Shown here: positions 18,201 to 25,342 of the stretch, in pieces | Layout of the letters: every line of letters starts with the position of its first letter | Position numbering within the stretch: position 1 is the first letter of the stretch | Source: CADEED01 sp963839685 | GTDB taxonomy: Bacteria; Pseudomonadota; Gammaproteobacteria; Steroidobacterales; Steroidobacteraceae | Reading direction: 5' to 3' | NCBI GenBank assembly: GCA_963839685.1 | Contig: CAWIVS010000011.1 | Span: forward strand, 124,001-188,000 | Length of the DNA: 64,000 nt | The notes under the pieces: model-generated | Seen by the model: the letters and a program-made list of their open reading frames with translations, nothing else | Told to the model about the DNA's origin: nothing | Databases searched by the model: none | Made by a program: the position numbers and the translations under genes

Positions 18201-18981
18201 GGCCGACCTGACCAATGCCGTATTGCCGTCCGCCGACGAGGTGATGGTCGGGCCCACCGAGGATGTGGAAACGGACCCGATCCGCGTCACCAGCGAGATC
18301 ACGCTGACGCTCGGTAACAAGGTCACCATCGAAACCTACGGCCTGTCCGGCCACGTCGAAGGCAGCATCACGGAGCGTACGCAACCTGGCGAGCCGACAC
18401 GCGCCACCGGTGAGCTGCAGGTGCGTGACGGCCAGTACACGGCGCTGGCGCGCAAGCTCGACATCGAGCGCGGCAGGCTCATATTCAGCGGCGGCCTGCT
18501 GGTCGACCCGGCGGTCGACATTCGCGCCATCAAGGAATTTCCCGACGTGAAGGCCGGAGTCAACGTACGCGGCACACTGCGCGAACCGCGGCTCTCGTTT
18601 TTCTCCGAGCCTTCGATTCCGCAATCGCAGATCGTCTCGCTGCTGCTCGCGGGCGGCTCGCTGCAATCGGTGCAGGCGAACCGCGACGGCACGCCGGGAG
18701 CAACGCAGGAAGTGGCCGGCCAGGCCGCGGCACTGCTGGTGTCGCAGTTCGGTGGAATGCTCGGCATCCAGGACATCAGCGTCGAGTCCGATTTGTCCAA
18801 CGAGACCTCACTGGTACTCGGTAAATATCTCTCGCCGCGGTTGTACGTGAGCTGGGGTGTATCCCTGAGCGAAGCCATCAACACATTCAAGATGCGCTAC
18901 ACCATCGACGATCGCTGGACGGTCAAGACCGAAGCCGGCAAGGAAAGCAGCGCGGACCTGGTGTATACCATCGAGAAATGA
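15238..18981 (+). CDS. tamB: Translocation and assembly module subunit TamB
   Basis: A 1247-residue periplasm-spanning AsmA-like protein with an N-terminal membrane anchor (CLGLFLLLVISFLAWVIY). A very long beta-helical region forms a hydrophobic groove. The C-terminal DUF490 domain is recognised by SEPSIPQSQIVSLLLAGG and the end SSADLVYTIEK. TamB partners TamA and, with YhdP and YdbH, supports phospholipid traffic to the outer membrane. The ATG at 15238 overlaps the tamA stop (TGATG); a GTG one codon earlier is possible. Its stop overlaps the alkB start as ATGA. Confidence 0.95.
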   Translation: MKRRLKIAALCLGLFLLLVISFLAWVIYTEAGLRFAVNRLPEKMGKVTLRVEEVRGTIAGGFSAVRVNVDHERSHVYIENAAARVNFWPLLVGRISVRSAAADLVQIEVRRRIRPPPDTPPKFLPRLLSISAERATARSMVIIAPNGKRVEFTDVNGAGIVGHKTIRIFEGNLVYGVLRSRAIGELRAANPTRLSGEATTRMIIEGQPEWLAETSFSGDLAKLPLTGKLQTPFRADMSGELLELNTDFHWRGTAEVYNFDLSAFGAGDALGIVTGTLELGGEMNAFHARGPLQIPGLGAGLFDTTFEGDYTDGIVNATHYGLTHRATGSHVDGAGTIEVVDYGPKLVLAGKWRQVRWPLAARFTAQTPQLFSSPQGSYRLEGVWPYALTANGDLYVPQLEPMTFGTRATLHKDHLGLEQLDLGAFGGRALLAGEARWNPEERWSLEGEVKGFNPAELRSGFSGALDFRLKAAGEPFDSNHLEVSFSDLSGKLRGNAASGSGRVVKDGEDWTFENLRLRAGTTRLQLDGNVGPTRDLNLDFSIDADNLGLLAEGSRGTLHARGSIAGTSGTPVIKLDAQGTGIEHQGVHVDKLSANVDVDWRGQRASHADVAISRLTFEERELTQFNAVLDGTTAEHAFKIDALASRTNLHLAGKGAFNDGVWNATISDLLTDDTANIKLELDAPVALMASAKAFRLDALCLHGKVARLCGEGGWNEAGWNVRAETRNLPISTLTAGSTPRVEYQGTINATANLRGRRGTPPVGDARADLVDAAIRHKLASGRTDVISFGSGFVTLNAQPDHMLAELKLDAAARGSIAGRLRADRSSSDFSGWPLRGQLQMATGELGFITLYAPEIDRASGQFDANLSFEGTLGKPVASGVVKLSGAELDLYQLNLALRGLEMEARIVSNNLEFSSTARAGKGTLESSGKIEWRDGLPYGDIHLGGENLRLVDVPEARIDASPDLDFRIAARDVFVKGEVKLPFARIAPADLTNAVLPSADEVMVGPTEDVETDPIRVTSEITLTLGNKVTIETYGLSGHVEGSITERTQPGEPTRATGELQVRDGQYTALARKLDIERGRLIFSGGLLVDPAVDIRAIKEFPDVKAGVNVRGTLREPRLSFFSEPSIPQSQIVSLLLAGGSLQSVQANRDGTPGATQEVAGQAAALLVSQFGGMLGIQDISVESDLSNETSLVLGKYLSPRLYVSWGVSLSEAINTFKMRYTIDDRWTVKTEAGKESSADLVYTIEK

Positions 18982-19619
18982 GCACGCTCGAGCTGTTCGG
19001 CGGCGGTACCGCGCAACCGGTCGCGCTGCAGGACGGCATCTGGCTGCTGCGCGCATTCGCGGATTCACACCGGCTCATGTCCCTCATCGAGCGCGTTGCG
19101 TCGATCTCGCCCTTCCGACACCTGGTGACGCCCGGCGGGCAGACCATGTCGGTGGCCATGACCAATTGCGGTCCGCTCGGCTGGGTCAGCGATCGCAGCG
19201 GCTATCGGTATGACGCGCGCGATCCGCTGAGTGGAAATCGCTGGCCGCCGATGCCGGACGAGTTTCGCGAGCTGGCACTCGACGCCGCGGCCCGCGCCGG
19301 ATTCCCGAAGTTCCTGCCGGACGCCTGCCTGGTGAATCGATATTCACCCGGCAGTCGACTGACCGCCCACCGCGATGCCGACGAGCAGGATTATGCGCAG
19401 CCCATCGTGTCGGTATCGCTCGGCCTGCCGGCGAGTTTTGCCTTCTACGGACTCACGCGCGGCGGCAAGGGCCGGGCCGTGGCGCTTGCCGACGGCGACG
19501 TGCTGGTCTGGGGTGGGCCGGCACGCCTGGTCTACCACGCAGTGCGTCCCATCAAGCCTGGGCGGCACCCCGTCACCGGGGAATTCCGCTACAACCTGAC
19601 GTTCCGCCACGCCCGGTAG
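18978..19619 (+). CDS. alkB: AlkB, Fe(II)/2-oxoglutarate-dependent DNA repair dioxygenase
   Basis: A 213-residue dioxygenase that reverses N1-methyladenine and N3-methylcytosine damage in DNA and RNA by oxidative demethylation. Iron ligands are the HRD triad in RLTAHRDADEQ and the distal His in LVYHAVRP. The 2-oxoglutarate-binding arginines are in FRYNLTFRHAR. The NRYSPGS and VSVSLGLPA blocks are typical. It overlaps tamB by four bases (ATGA), an unusual coupling of a repair gene to an outer-membrane assembly operon. It may be read through from tamAB rather than damage-induced alone; no Ada box is obvious. Confidence 0.95.
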   Translation: MSTLELFGGGTAQPVALQDGIWLLRAFADSHRLMSLIERVASISPFRHLVTPGGQTMSVAMTNCGPLGWVSDRSGYRYDARDPLSGNRWPPMPDEFRELALDAAARAGFPKFLPDACLVNRYSPGSRLTAHRDADEQDYAQPIVSVSLGLPASFAFYGLTRGGKGRAVALADGDVLVWGGPARLVYHAVRPIKPGRHPVTGEFRYNLTFRHAR

Positions 19620-19630
19620 TAGTTAGCAGG

Positions 19631-20548
19631 CTAGTCGCGTGCGTGCAGGATGCGGAACAGCCTGTCGCCCTTGAAGCCGTAGTTCTCGCGTGCGTAGGCG
19701 AACTCCCAGAGCTGCGGGGTTGAATACATCACCATGCCCTGACCGGTCACCGGGTCCAGCGACAGCACCACGCTGGCGGTGCAGCTGGTGTGCAGGCCGT
19801 TGCCCTTCGCCGGGCACCAGCGCCAGATGCCGAACTTGCGGTCGGCCGGGTCGGACGAGTCGCCCTCGACAGTCTCGATGACCACCTTGCCGCGTTTCTG
19901 AAAACCGTCGGGCCGTCCGTACTTGGCGATCAGCTTCTCGAGGATTCGATCGTAGGTGGTCACGTGCTCATCGGGCAGCTTGCGCAGCTGCTCGCGCGTC
20001 TCGCTCTCGAACATGAATTTCATGCCGCAGAACTTGTTGATCGAATCAAAATTGGGCGGGGCTTCACTCTTCTTGGTTTGCCCCCAGTTGGCGCAGAACT
20101 GGTAGATCACCGGGTGTAACACGATGCCGTCGGCTTCGTTACCGAAGCGAAAGCCCTGCTCTTCGATCGAATACTCGGACAGCACGTAGGTGCCGCCACC
20201 CTCGAAGGTCTTGCGATAACGCAGCAGCGTGGCCTGGAAATCGCAGCCGCCAGCCGCACCCGACATCGTCGGACCGGGCGCCGCCAGCGGCACGCAGGTG
20301 ACGTCGATCTGCTTTTCGGCCGGGCGCATCCACGCGGCCCCGACGCCCACCGGTTTCTCGGGCAATCGCTCGAAGCTGGTGCGCAGGTCGCCCCACTTGT
20401 GCCCGCCAAATCCATCGGGCGCGACGTACTTGATCTTTTTCGGGCTGCCGTCCTCGATCGCCGCGGCAGGCAGCGCAGCGAGGCAGAATCCGGCCAGCAG
20501 GCAGCCGGTCAGGCGCAGGAGATTTCGCATCTGGTTGGGTAGTTTCAT
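19631..20548 (-). CDS. Exported hypothetical protein
   Basis: A 305-residue protein with a signal peptide (LLRLTGCLLAGFCLAALPAA, cleavage after AAA). The mature part contains DGFGGHKWGDLRTSFERLPE, several cysteines (VTCVPL, GGCDFQ, QFCANW, KFCGMKF, RWCPA, TSCTA) suggesting disulfides, and the C-terminal segment YSTPQLWEFAYARENYGFKG. I do not recognise a characterised family. It lies downstream of the DUF1444 gene and yiiX remnant on the same strand. It converges on alkB, with only 11 bp between the two stop codons and no obvious terminator. Confidence 0.65.
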   Translation of the reverse strand: MKLPNQMRNLLRLTGCLLAGFCLAALPAAAIEDGSPKKIKYVAPDGFGGHKWGDLRTSFERLPEKPVGVGAAWMRPAEKQIDVTCVPLAAPGPTMSGAAGGCDFQATLLRYRKTFEGGGTYVLSEYSIEEQGFRFGNEADGIVLHPVIYQFCANWGQTKKSEAPPNFDSINKFCGMKFMFESETREQLRKLPDEHVTTYDRILEKLIAKYGRPDGFQKRGKVVIETVEGDSSDPADRKFGIWRWCPAKGNGLHTSCTASVVLSLDPVTGQGMVMYSTPQLWEFAYARENYGFKGDRLFRILHARD

Positions 20549-20596
20549 GGCAGGGCCGCATGTTGTGGAAGTCGCCCGCGATTTGCCAGTCGGGCA

Positions 20597-20874
20597 TCAC
20601 TGATTTGCGACTGGCCGCAGCAGAGGCGACGCGAATTGCGCTCCGGGGGAGATCACCGGCTCGTCCAGCGGTACATGGCTTCCATAACGCTCGCGCATCT
20701 TCGCCTTCACCACCGGATCCGACAGATCGAACTCGAATGCGTGGCCCGCTGGATCGCGGCGCTCTGCGCGGAGCGCGAGGTGTGAAAGATGATGTCGCCA
20801 TCGCGCAGGGCCGGCGACGCGCGCGTGGCAGTTGCAAACAGCGCGCAGCCGAGCAGCAGCAGCCGCATTCTCAT
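20597..20874 (-). pseudogene. yiiX: Internally deleted yiiX-like (NlpC/P60-type) gene
   Basis: The 5' part reads signal peptide, then DGDIIFHTSRSAQSAAIQRATHS, matching the YiiX start. It then shifts frame near 20731-20736 and stops after ICRIRW. The 3' part, in another frame, reads FEFDLSDPVVKAKMRERYG..VPLDEPVISPGAQF, matching the YiiX C-terminus. About 110-120 codons between them are missing, including the catalytic His and Cys of this permuted papain-like fold. The junction shares a short ttcgag sequence, suggesting microhomology deletion. The start overlaps the DUF1444 stop (ATGA), so the intact gene was once coupled to it. Confidence 0.8.
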
Positions 20875-22019
20875 TCTGTGGGCGTCACCGTCAGACGCGC
20901 TCCGCGGCGCGACACGAAGTCGGGCAATACCGCGAACAGGTCGAAAACCCTGGCATCGGAGTCACCATGGATGCTCACTTCGATGTCGGTGTCGCCCGCG
21001 CCGCATTGCTCCCGGTATGCCGCCGTCTTGATGTACTCGAGATGTCCATCGAGCTTGCGGAACAGCCTGTAGATGGATCGCGGATCGGCTTGCAGCGGGG
21101 TTGCAATCACCACCGCCATGGTCGAGCCGCCGTTCTGCCTCATGCCGTGCACATCGATGACACTGATATCCGGAATGGGATGGCTGTCGTCGACTTCGTG
21201 CGGGTCGAGCAGCACGAAACGGCCGCTCCTGCGCACCATGAGGTGCGCCGAGACTGGATAGGGTTCCCCACGGTAGATGTGGGCCGCCATGGTGGCGAGG
21301 TTCCAGATGCCGTTGGGCGAATGGTCCGTGCCGGCCAGCAGGGAATCGCGCCCGGGAACGGCCGCGAAGACTTCCTCCTCGTCCCTGAACCTGTGGTTGT
21401 TCCAGATTTCATCGTCGAGCAACAGCGCCGCTTCGAAGTTTCCGCCGGCGTTGATGATCCAGACGTCGTTCACGATGTCGAATTCACGCTTCGGCGTGCG
21501 CGCCCGCAGGTTGCGCATCGCAAGCGAACGGATCTCGGCCGGCTTGATTCCGGCCGCGGCAAAGTCCTCGCGCAATCCGTAGGAGAAGCCGTCGCGATGC
21601 TCCGCGTACACGATCACCAGCTCTTCGTTGTATTCCTCGACCCACAAACTATCGTCGGCGCCTTCGGCCGACGACTTGGCACCCTGCGTCACCTGTTCGT
21701 CGAGCCAGCGCCGCTCCTTGATCATGGGAACGACATTGGCCGGATCGAGCGGCTCCCGATTCGTCTGTCGCAGCAGCATGTTCTTCCAACGCGTCAGGAT
21801 CTGGTCGCGTTCCGAGGTTTCCCTCTCGAACTCGGCATAGGCGCGATGCAATGCGACAACCGACTGGCCATCGTTTTCGAGTCCCGAAATCGTGAATTCC
21901 AGTTCATCGCCCGGCGACGTCGTATACGTCAGCTGAGGCGCATCAGTGCGCAATGCCTCGACGAGTTGCTTGCGAAACTCCTGTTTCGAAATCCGGCCGC
22001 GCCATTTGAAGATGCCCAT
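20871..22019 (-). CDS. DUF1444 (YtpQ-like) family protein
   Basis: A 382-residue cytoplasmic protein. The start at 22019 has GGAGAAG eight bases upstream and opens MGIFKWRGRISKQEF. The region KPAEIRSLAMRNLR..NAGGNFEAALLLDDEIW matches the pattern of DUF1444 proteins such as Bacillus YtpQ, followed by the conserved PGRDSLLAG block. The family has no assigned activity. It was apparently coupled to a yiiX homologue that is now deleted inside. It is divergent from a YciI-like gene 53 bp away. Confidence 0.75.
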   Translation of the reverse strand: MGIFKWRGRISKQEFRKQLVEALRTDAPQLTYTTSPGDELEFTISGLENDGQSVVALHRAYAEFERETSERDQILTRWKNMLLRQTNREPLDPANVVPMIKERRWLDEQVTQGAKSSAEGADDSLWVEEYNEELVIVYAEHRDGFSYGLREDFAAAGIKPAEIRSLAMRNLRARTPKREFDIVNDVWIINAGGNFEAALLLDDEIWNNHRFRDEEEVFAAVPGRDSLLAGTDHSPNGIWNLATMAAHIYRGEPYPVSAHLMVRRSGRFVLLDPHEVDDSHPIPDISVIDVHGMRQNGGSTMAVVIATPLQADPRSIYRLFRKLDGHLEYIKTAAYREQCGAGDTDIEVSIHGDSDARVFDLFAVLPDFVSRRGARLTVTPTE

Positions 22020-22072
22020 CTGAAACTCTTCTCCACTAAAATGCGGACCCGTCGATCCTGTATGAGCCTGCC

Positions 22073-22378
22073 ATGCATTTTCTCCTCTTCTATACCTACG
22101 TTCCGGACGTTCTGGAACGCCGGGCACAATTTCGCGGTGCACATCTGAAACATGCCTGGGCGGCCAAAGAGCGCGGCGAGTTGCTGCTGGCGGGTGCGCT
22201 GTCGGATCCGGTCGACGGCGGAGTGCTGTGGTTTTCGGCACCCGGCAAGGAAGTGGTCGAGCGATTCGCCACCGACGACCCCTACGTAAAGGGTGGGCTG
22301 GTCACCCAGTGGACGGTACGCGCCTGGACCACCGTGGTGGGTGACGCGGCCATCAACCCGATCCGTCCGGACGCCTGA
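22073..22378 (+). CDS. YciI-like protein
   Basis: A 101-residue protein of the YciI fold (ferredoxin-like dimer). It starts MHFLLFYTYV and carries the family's His in RAQFRGAHLKHAW, the LLLAGAL strand and the DPYVKGGLVTQWTVRAW block. The family is of uncertain function; some members have weak dehydrochlorinase- or muconolactone isomerase-like activity. It lies just upstream of argR but is separated by the 114-bp region holding the ArgR operator, so it is probably not part of the arginine operon. Confidence 0.85.
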   Translation: MHFLLFYTYVPDVLERRAQFRGAHLKHAWAAKERGELLLAGALSDPVDGGVLWFSAPGKEVVERFATDDPYVKGGLVTQWTVRAWTTVVGDAAINPIRPDA

Positions 22379-22439
22379 CGCCTACTCGCCGCCAGGGCGT
22401 GAATCCGGTCGCGCCGTCACAAAAGATTCATTGACTGCC

Positions 22440-22477
22440 TGTGCATTTTTATGCACCATTCGCGATCTTTATTCACG
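22440..22477. promoter_or_regulatory. Probable ArgR operator (two ARG boxes) upstream of argR
   Basis: A symmetric box at 22440-22457 has arms GTGCAT and ATGCAC around TTTT. It fits the ArgR consensus TGAAT-N4-ATTCA with one symmetric substitution per arm. A second, weaker box follows 2 bp later (22460-22477) with a perfect right half-site ATTCA. Paired 18-bp boxes spaced by 2-3 bp are the normal ArgR hexamer site. A TTGACT at 22431-22436 is a candidate -35. Binding here would give autoregulation of argR-argG and the genes behind them. Confidence 0.65.
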
Positions 22478-22492
22478 GGCAGACCCTGATCC

Positions 22493-22951
22493 ATGCTGAC
22501 GGACCATCATCGCGAGGCGCGTCGTACCGCCATCGTTCGCCTGCTGCGGCATGCCCCGGTGCGCCGCCAGCAGGAGCTGGTGCGCCTGCTGAAACGCGAG
22601 GGTCACGCGGTCACGCAATCATCGGTGAGCCGCGATCTGCGCGAGCTCGGCGTACTCAAGGCCAGCGAGGGATACGTACTGCCGAACAGCGCGGATATTG
22701 CCGCGAGAACTCAGGGCAACTTCGCCACGGTGGCGCAGTTCGTTCGTGAGGTACGGACCGCGGGCGCGTCCATCACCGTGATCAAGACCACCATCGGTTC
22801 GGCCGGCAGCGTCGCGGCGGCCATCGACAAGGCTGGATGGGAAGAAGTCGCCGGCACCGTCTCGGGGGACGACACGATTTTCATCGCCACCGCCGACGCG
22901 CGCGCGCAGGCACGCGTGCTCGAGCAGTTGCGCGAAGCTTTTGGAGTCTGA
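22493..22951 (+). CDS. argR: Arginine repressor ArgR
   Basis: A 152-residue transcription factor. The N-terminal winged helix contains the signature TQSSVSRDLRELGVLK. The C-terminal arginine-binding and hexamerisation domain contains TVIKTTIGSAGSVAAAIDKAG and VSGDDTIFIATAD. The GD-D-T block supplies the arginine-contacting aspartates. It represses arginine biosynthesis when arginine is high. The stop is 6 bp before the argG start, so repressor and pathway genes form one operon controlled by the palindromic boxes immediately upstream. Confidence 0.95.
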   Translation: MLTDHHREARRTAIVRLLRHAPVRRQQELVRLLKREGHAVTQSSVSRDLRELGVLKASEGYVLPNSADIAARTQGNFATVAQFVREVRTAGASITVIKTTIGSAGSVAAAIDKAGWEEVAGTVSGDDTIFIATADARAQARVLEQLREAFGV

Positions 22952-22957
22952 ATAAAG

Positions 22958-24190
22958 ATGAGTAATGAACAACCCATCGTCCTGGCCTATTCGGGCGGCC
23001 TCGACACCTCGTTCCTGGTGCCCTGGCTGAAGGAAAACTACGGCCGACCGGTCATTACGGTGACCGTCGACACCGGCGGCATCGACGCCGCCGGCGCGAA
23101 AACGCTGCATGAGCGTGCACTGGCGCTGGGCGCCGTCGGGCATCACCAGATCGACGCGCGCGCCGATTATTTCGAGCAGGTGCTGCGTTTCCTGGTCATG
23201 GGCAACGTGCGCCGCGGCCAGCTCTATCCGTTGTGCGTGGGCGCCGAGCGCGTCATGCAGGCACAGACCATTGCGCTGATGGCGCGGAAGTTGGGCACCA
23301 ATTCGATCGCGCACGGCTGCACCGCCGCCGGTAATGACCAGGTGCGCTTCGAAGTGGCGCTGCGCACACTCGCGCCGGAACTGGAAGTGATCGCGCCGGT
23401 GCGCGACAAGGCCTTCAAGCGCCAGGAAGAGCTCGATTATCTGCAGGCGCGCAAGCTTCCGGTACCGCCCTTTGGCGCCGCGTATTCCATCAATCGCGGC
23501 CTGTGGGGTGTGACCATCGGTGGCAAGGAAACGCTCACCTCCGAAGGCAGCATTCCCGATTCCGCCTGGGTGCTGTCGAAGGACGCCTTCAGCAACCCCA
23601 GACCGGCCGCGAAGCACACCATCCATTTCGAGAAGGGCCGACCTGTCGGTATCGACGGCAGGACGATGCCGGCCGTCGAAGTGGTCGAGCAGCTCGAAAC
23701 GCTGGGCGCGCCGTTCGGCATCGGCCGCGGCATTCATCTCGGCGACACCATCATTGGCACCAAGGGCCGCGTGGCCTTCGAAGCGCCGGCGGCCGAAGTC
23801 CTGCTCACCGCGCACCGCGAGCTCGAGAAACTCGTGCTCACGCCCCGCCAGCAGCGCATCAAGGATTCGCTCGCCGGCCCGTACGGCGACTGGGTGCACG
23901 AGGGCCAGTTGCTGGACCCGGTGTGCCGCGACATCGAGGCGCTGCTGCTGTCCTCGCAGGAACGCGTGACCGGCAAGGTGCACGTGTTGTTCCGCCCCGG
24001 TAGTTTGTTCGTCGAGGGCGTCGAGTCGCGCTTCTCGCTCATGGCCGCCTCACGGGGCGTGTACGGCGAAGCTGCCGGTGAATGGACCCCGCAGGACGCG
24101 CTGGGATTTTCCAAGATTGTTTCGCTCACGGGCATGTTTCATGCGCGTGCGGCGGAGCGCGCCGCGAATTCCGATCGGGCCGGAGCCTGA
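22958..24190 (+). CDS. argG: Argininosuccinate synthase
   Basis: A 410-residue ATP-dependent ligase joining citrulline and aspartate to argininosuccinate. The PP-loop SGGLDTS is at residues 12-18, with IAHGCTAAGNDQVRFE in the citrulline/aspartate site and the typical GRGIHLGDTIIGTKGRVAFEAP block. AYSINRGLWGVTIGG replaces the commoner AYSIDENLWGRSIE. This variant and the neighbourhood resemble the argG that accompanies argF'-type transcarbamylases. It is second in the arg cluster, directly behind argR. Confidence 0.93.
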   Translation: MSNEQPIVLAYSGGLDTSFLVPWLKENYGRPVITVTVDTGGIDAAGAKTLHERALALGAVGHHQIDARADYFEQVLRFLVMGNVRRGQLYPLCVGAERVMQAQTIALMARKLGTNSIAHGCTAAGNDQVRFEVALRTLAPELEVIAPVRDKAFKRQEELDYLQARKLPVPPFGAAYSINRGLWGVTIGGKETLTSEGSIPDSAWVLSKDAFSNPRPAAKHTIHFEKGRPVGIDGRTMPAVEVVEQLETLGAPFGIGRGIHLGDTIIGTKGRVAFEAPAAEVLLTAHRELEKLVLTPRQQRIKDSLAGPYGDWVHEGQLLDPVCRDIEALLLSSQERVTGKVHVLFRPGSLFVEGVESRFSLMAASRGVYGEAAGEWTPQDALGFSKIVSLTGMFHARAAERAANSDRAGA

Positions 24191-24202
24191 GGAGTGACCA
24201 AC

Positions 24203-25288
24203 ATGCGTACGGTAGTCGTCGACAAGGTTGCTTCGGTAACCCAGGCCTGCGGCCTCGGTAATGAGGTGCGTGTCGCCACCGACAACATTCCCGCCGAGGA
24301 AGGCGTGGTCGTGGTGGTGGAGATCCTCACCAACAAGTCGAACTACAACACGCTCGAGCTCACCAGCGGCCGCATGGCCAAGGTCGGCAGGGGCGACATC
24401 GTTGCGGGCGCGCTCGGCCATCGCAAGGCGCTGTTCGGTTATTCGGGTCACGTGCCCGAGAGCGTCAAGCCAGGCGATATCCTGCAAATGCTCAACATCG
24501 GCGGCGTGCTCGGCGTGTGCGATTCCGTCAACCCGGACAAGGGCAAGCCGTTCGAATGCCGTGTCATCGGTGGCGTGCTGGATTTCCCCTACCTCGGCGA
24601 GCGTATCGGCGTGCCGGCGCGCGTCGGGTATCGTCGTCTCGATTACGACGCCACGCTGAACACGCAGGGCGTACCGGTCGTCGCGCTGGCCGGTACCTGC
24701 ATGGAGGCCGGCAAGACGGCCGCCGCCGCGGCCATCATTTCGCGCATGCGGCATCGCGGGCTGGTCGTGGATGCCTTCAAGGCCACGGGTGTTTCCCTGC
24801 GCCGCGACATCATGGCGTTCGAAGACGCGGGTGCGCGCAACACGCTCATCTTCACGGACTTCGGCATCGTCTCGACCACGCGCAAGGTAGGCCCGGCGCT
24901 CACCCGCGCCATGTTGACGGAACTTGCCGACAAGAAACCCGACGTCATCGTGTTCGAGCTCGGTGACGGACTCCTGGGCACGTATGGCGTCGATGCCATC
25001 CTCGAGCAGGCGGATCTGCGCAAGGCGATGACCGGCGTGGTGCTGTCCGCGAACGATCCGGTGGCCGCGTACGGCGGCGTGGACATCCTGCGCAAGAAGT
25101 ACGGCATCGAGCCCATCGCGGTGACCGGCCCGTCCACCGACAACGCGGTGGGCGTGCAGATCATCCAGGACCAGCTCAAGGTGCCGGCGTTCAATGCGCT
25201 CGCGAACGGTGCGGCGCTGGGTGATTCCATCATCAACTCGGTCGGCCTCACACAGGCTCGTGCGTTGGACCGTGCGGCAAATGAATAG
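24203..25288 (+). CDS. Uncharacterised P-loop protein (DUF1611-like) inside the arg cluster
   Basis: A 361-residue protein of unknown function. ATG 24203 is preferred over GTG 24194 because GAGGAG sits 7 bp before it. The first 150 residues look beta-rich (EEGVVVVVEILTNKS..GDIVAGALGHR). A deviant Walker A, GTCMEAGKT (164-172), follows. It has the GTxxxxGKT spacing of dethiobiotin synthetase/CobQ (SIMIBI) and DUF1611 proteins. Further blocks are DAFKATGVSLRRDIMAFEDAGA, VIVFELGDGLLGTYGVD and ITVTGPSTDN-like VTGPSTDNAVG. It lies between argG and argC, same strand, so a role in arginine synthesis is likely. The cluster lacks a recognisable N-acyltransferase and deacylase. Confidence 0.7.
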   Translation: MRTVVVDKVASVTQACGLGNEVRVATDNIPAEEGVVVVVEILTNKSNYNTLELTSGRMAKVGRGDIVAGALGHRKALFGYSGHVPESVKPGDILQMLNIGGVLGVCDSVNPDKGKPFECRVIGGVLDFPYLGERIGVPARVGYRRLDYDATLNTQGVPVVALAGTCMEAGKTAAAAAIISRMRHRGLVVDAFKATGVSLRRDIMAFEDAGARNTLIFTDFGIVSTTRKVGPALTRAMLTELADKKPDVIVFELGDGLLGTYGVDAILEQADLRKAMTGVVLSANDPVAAYGGVDILRKKYGIEPIAVTGPSTDNAVGVQIIQDQLKVPAFNALANGAALGDSIINSVGLTQARALDRAANE

Positions 25289-25342
25289 CCGCGCTGGATC
25301 GCGCCATCCGAAATAACGACCCCTATAGAACAAGAACCGCGC

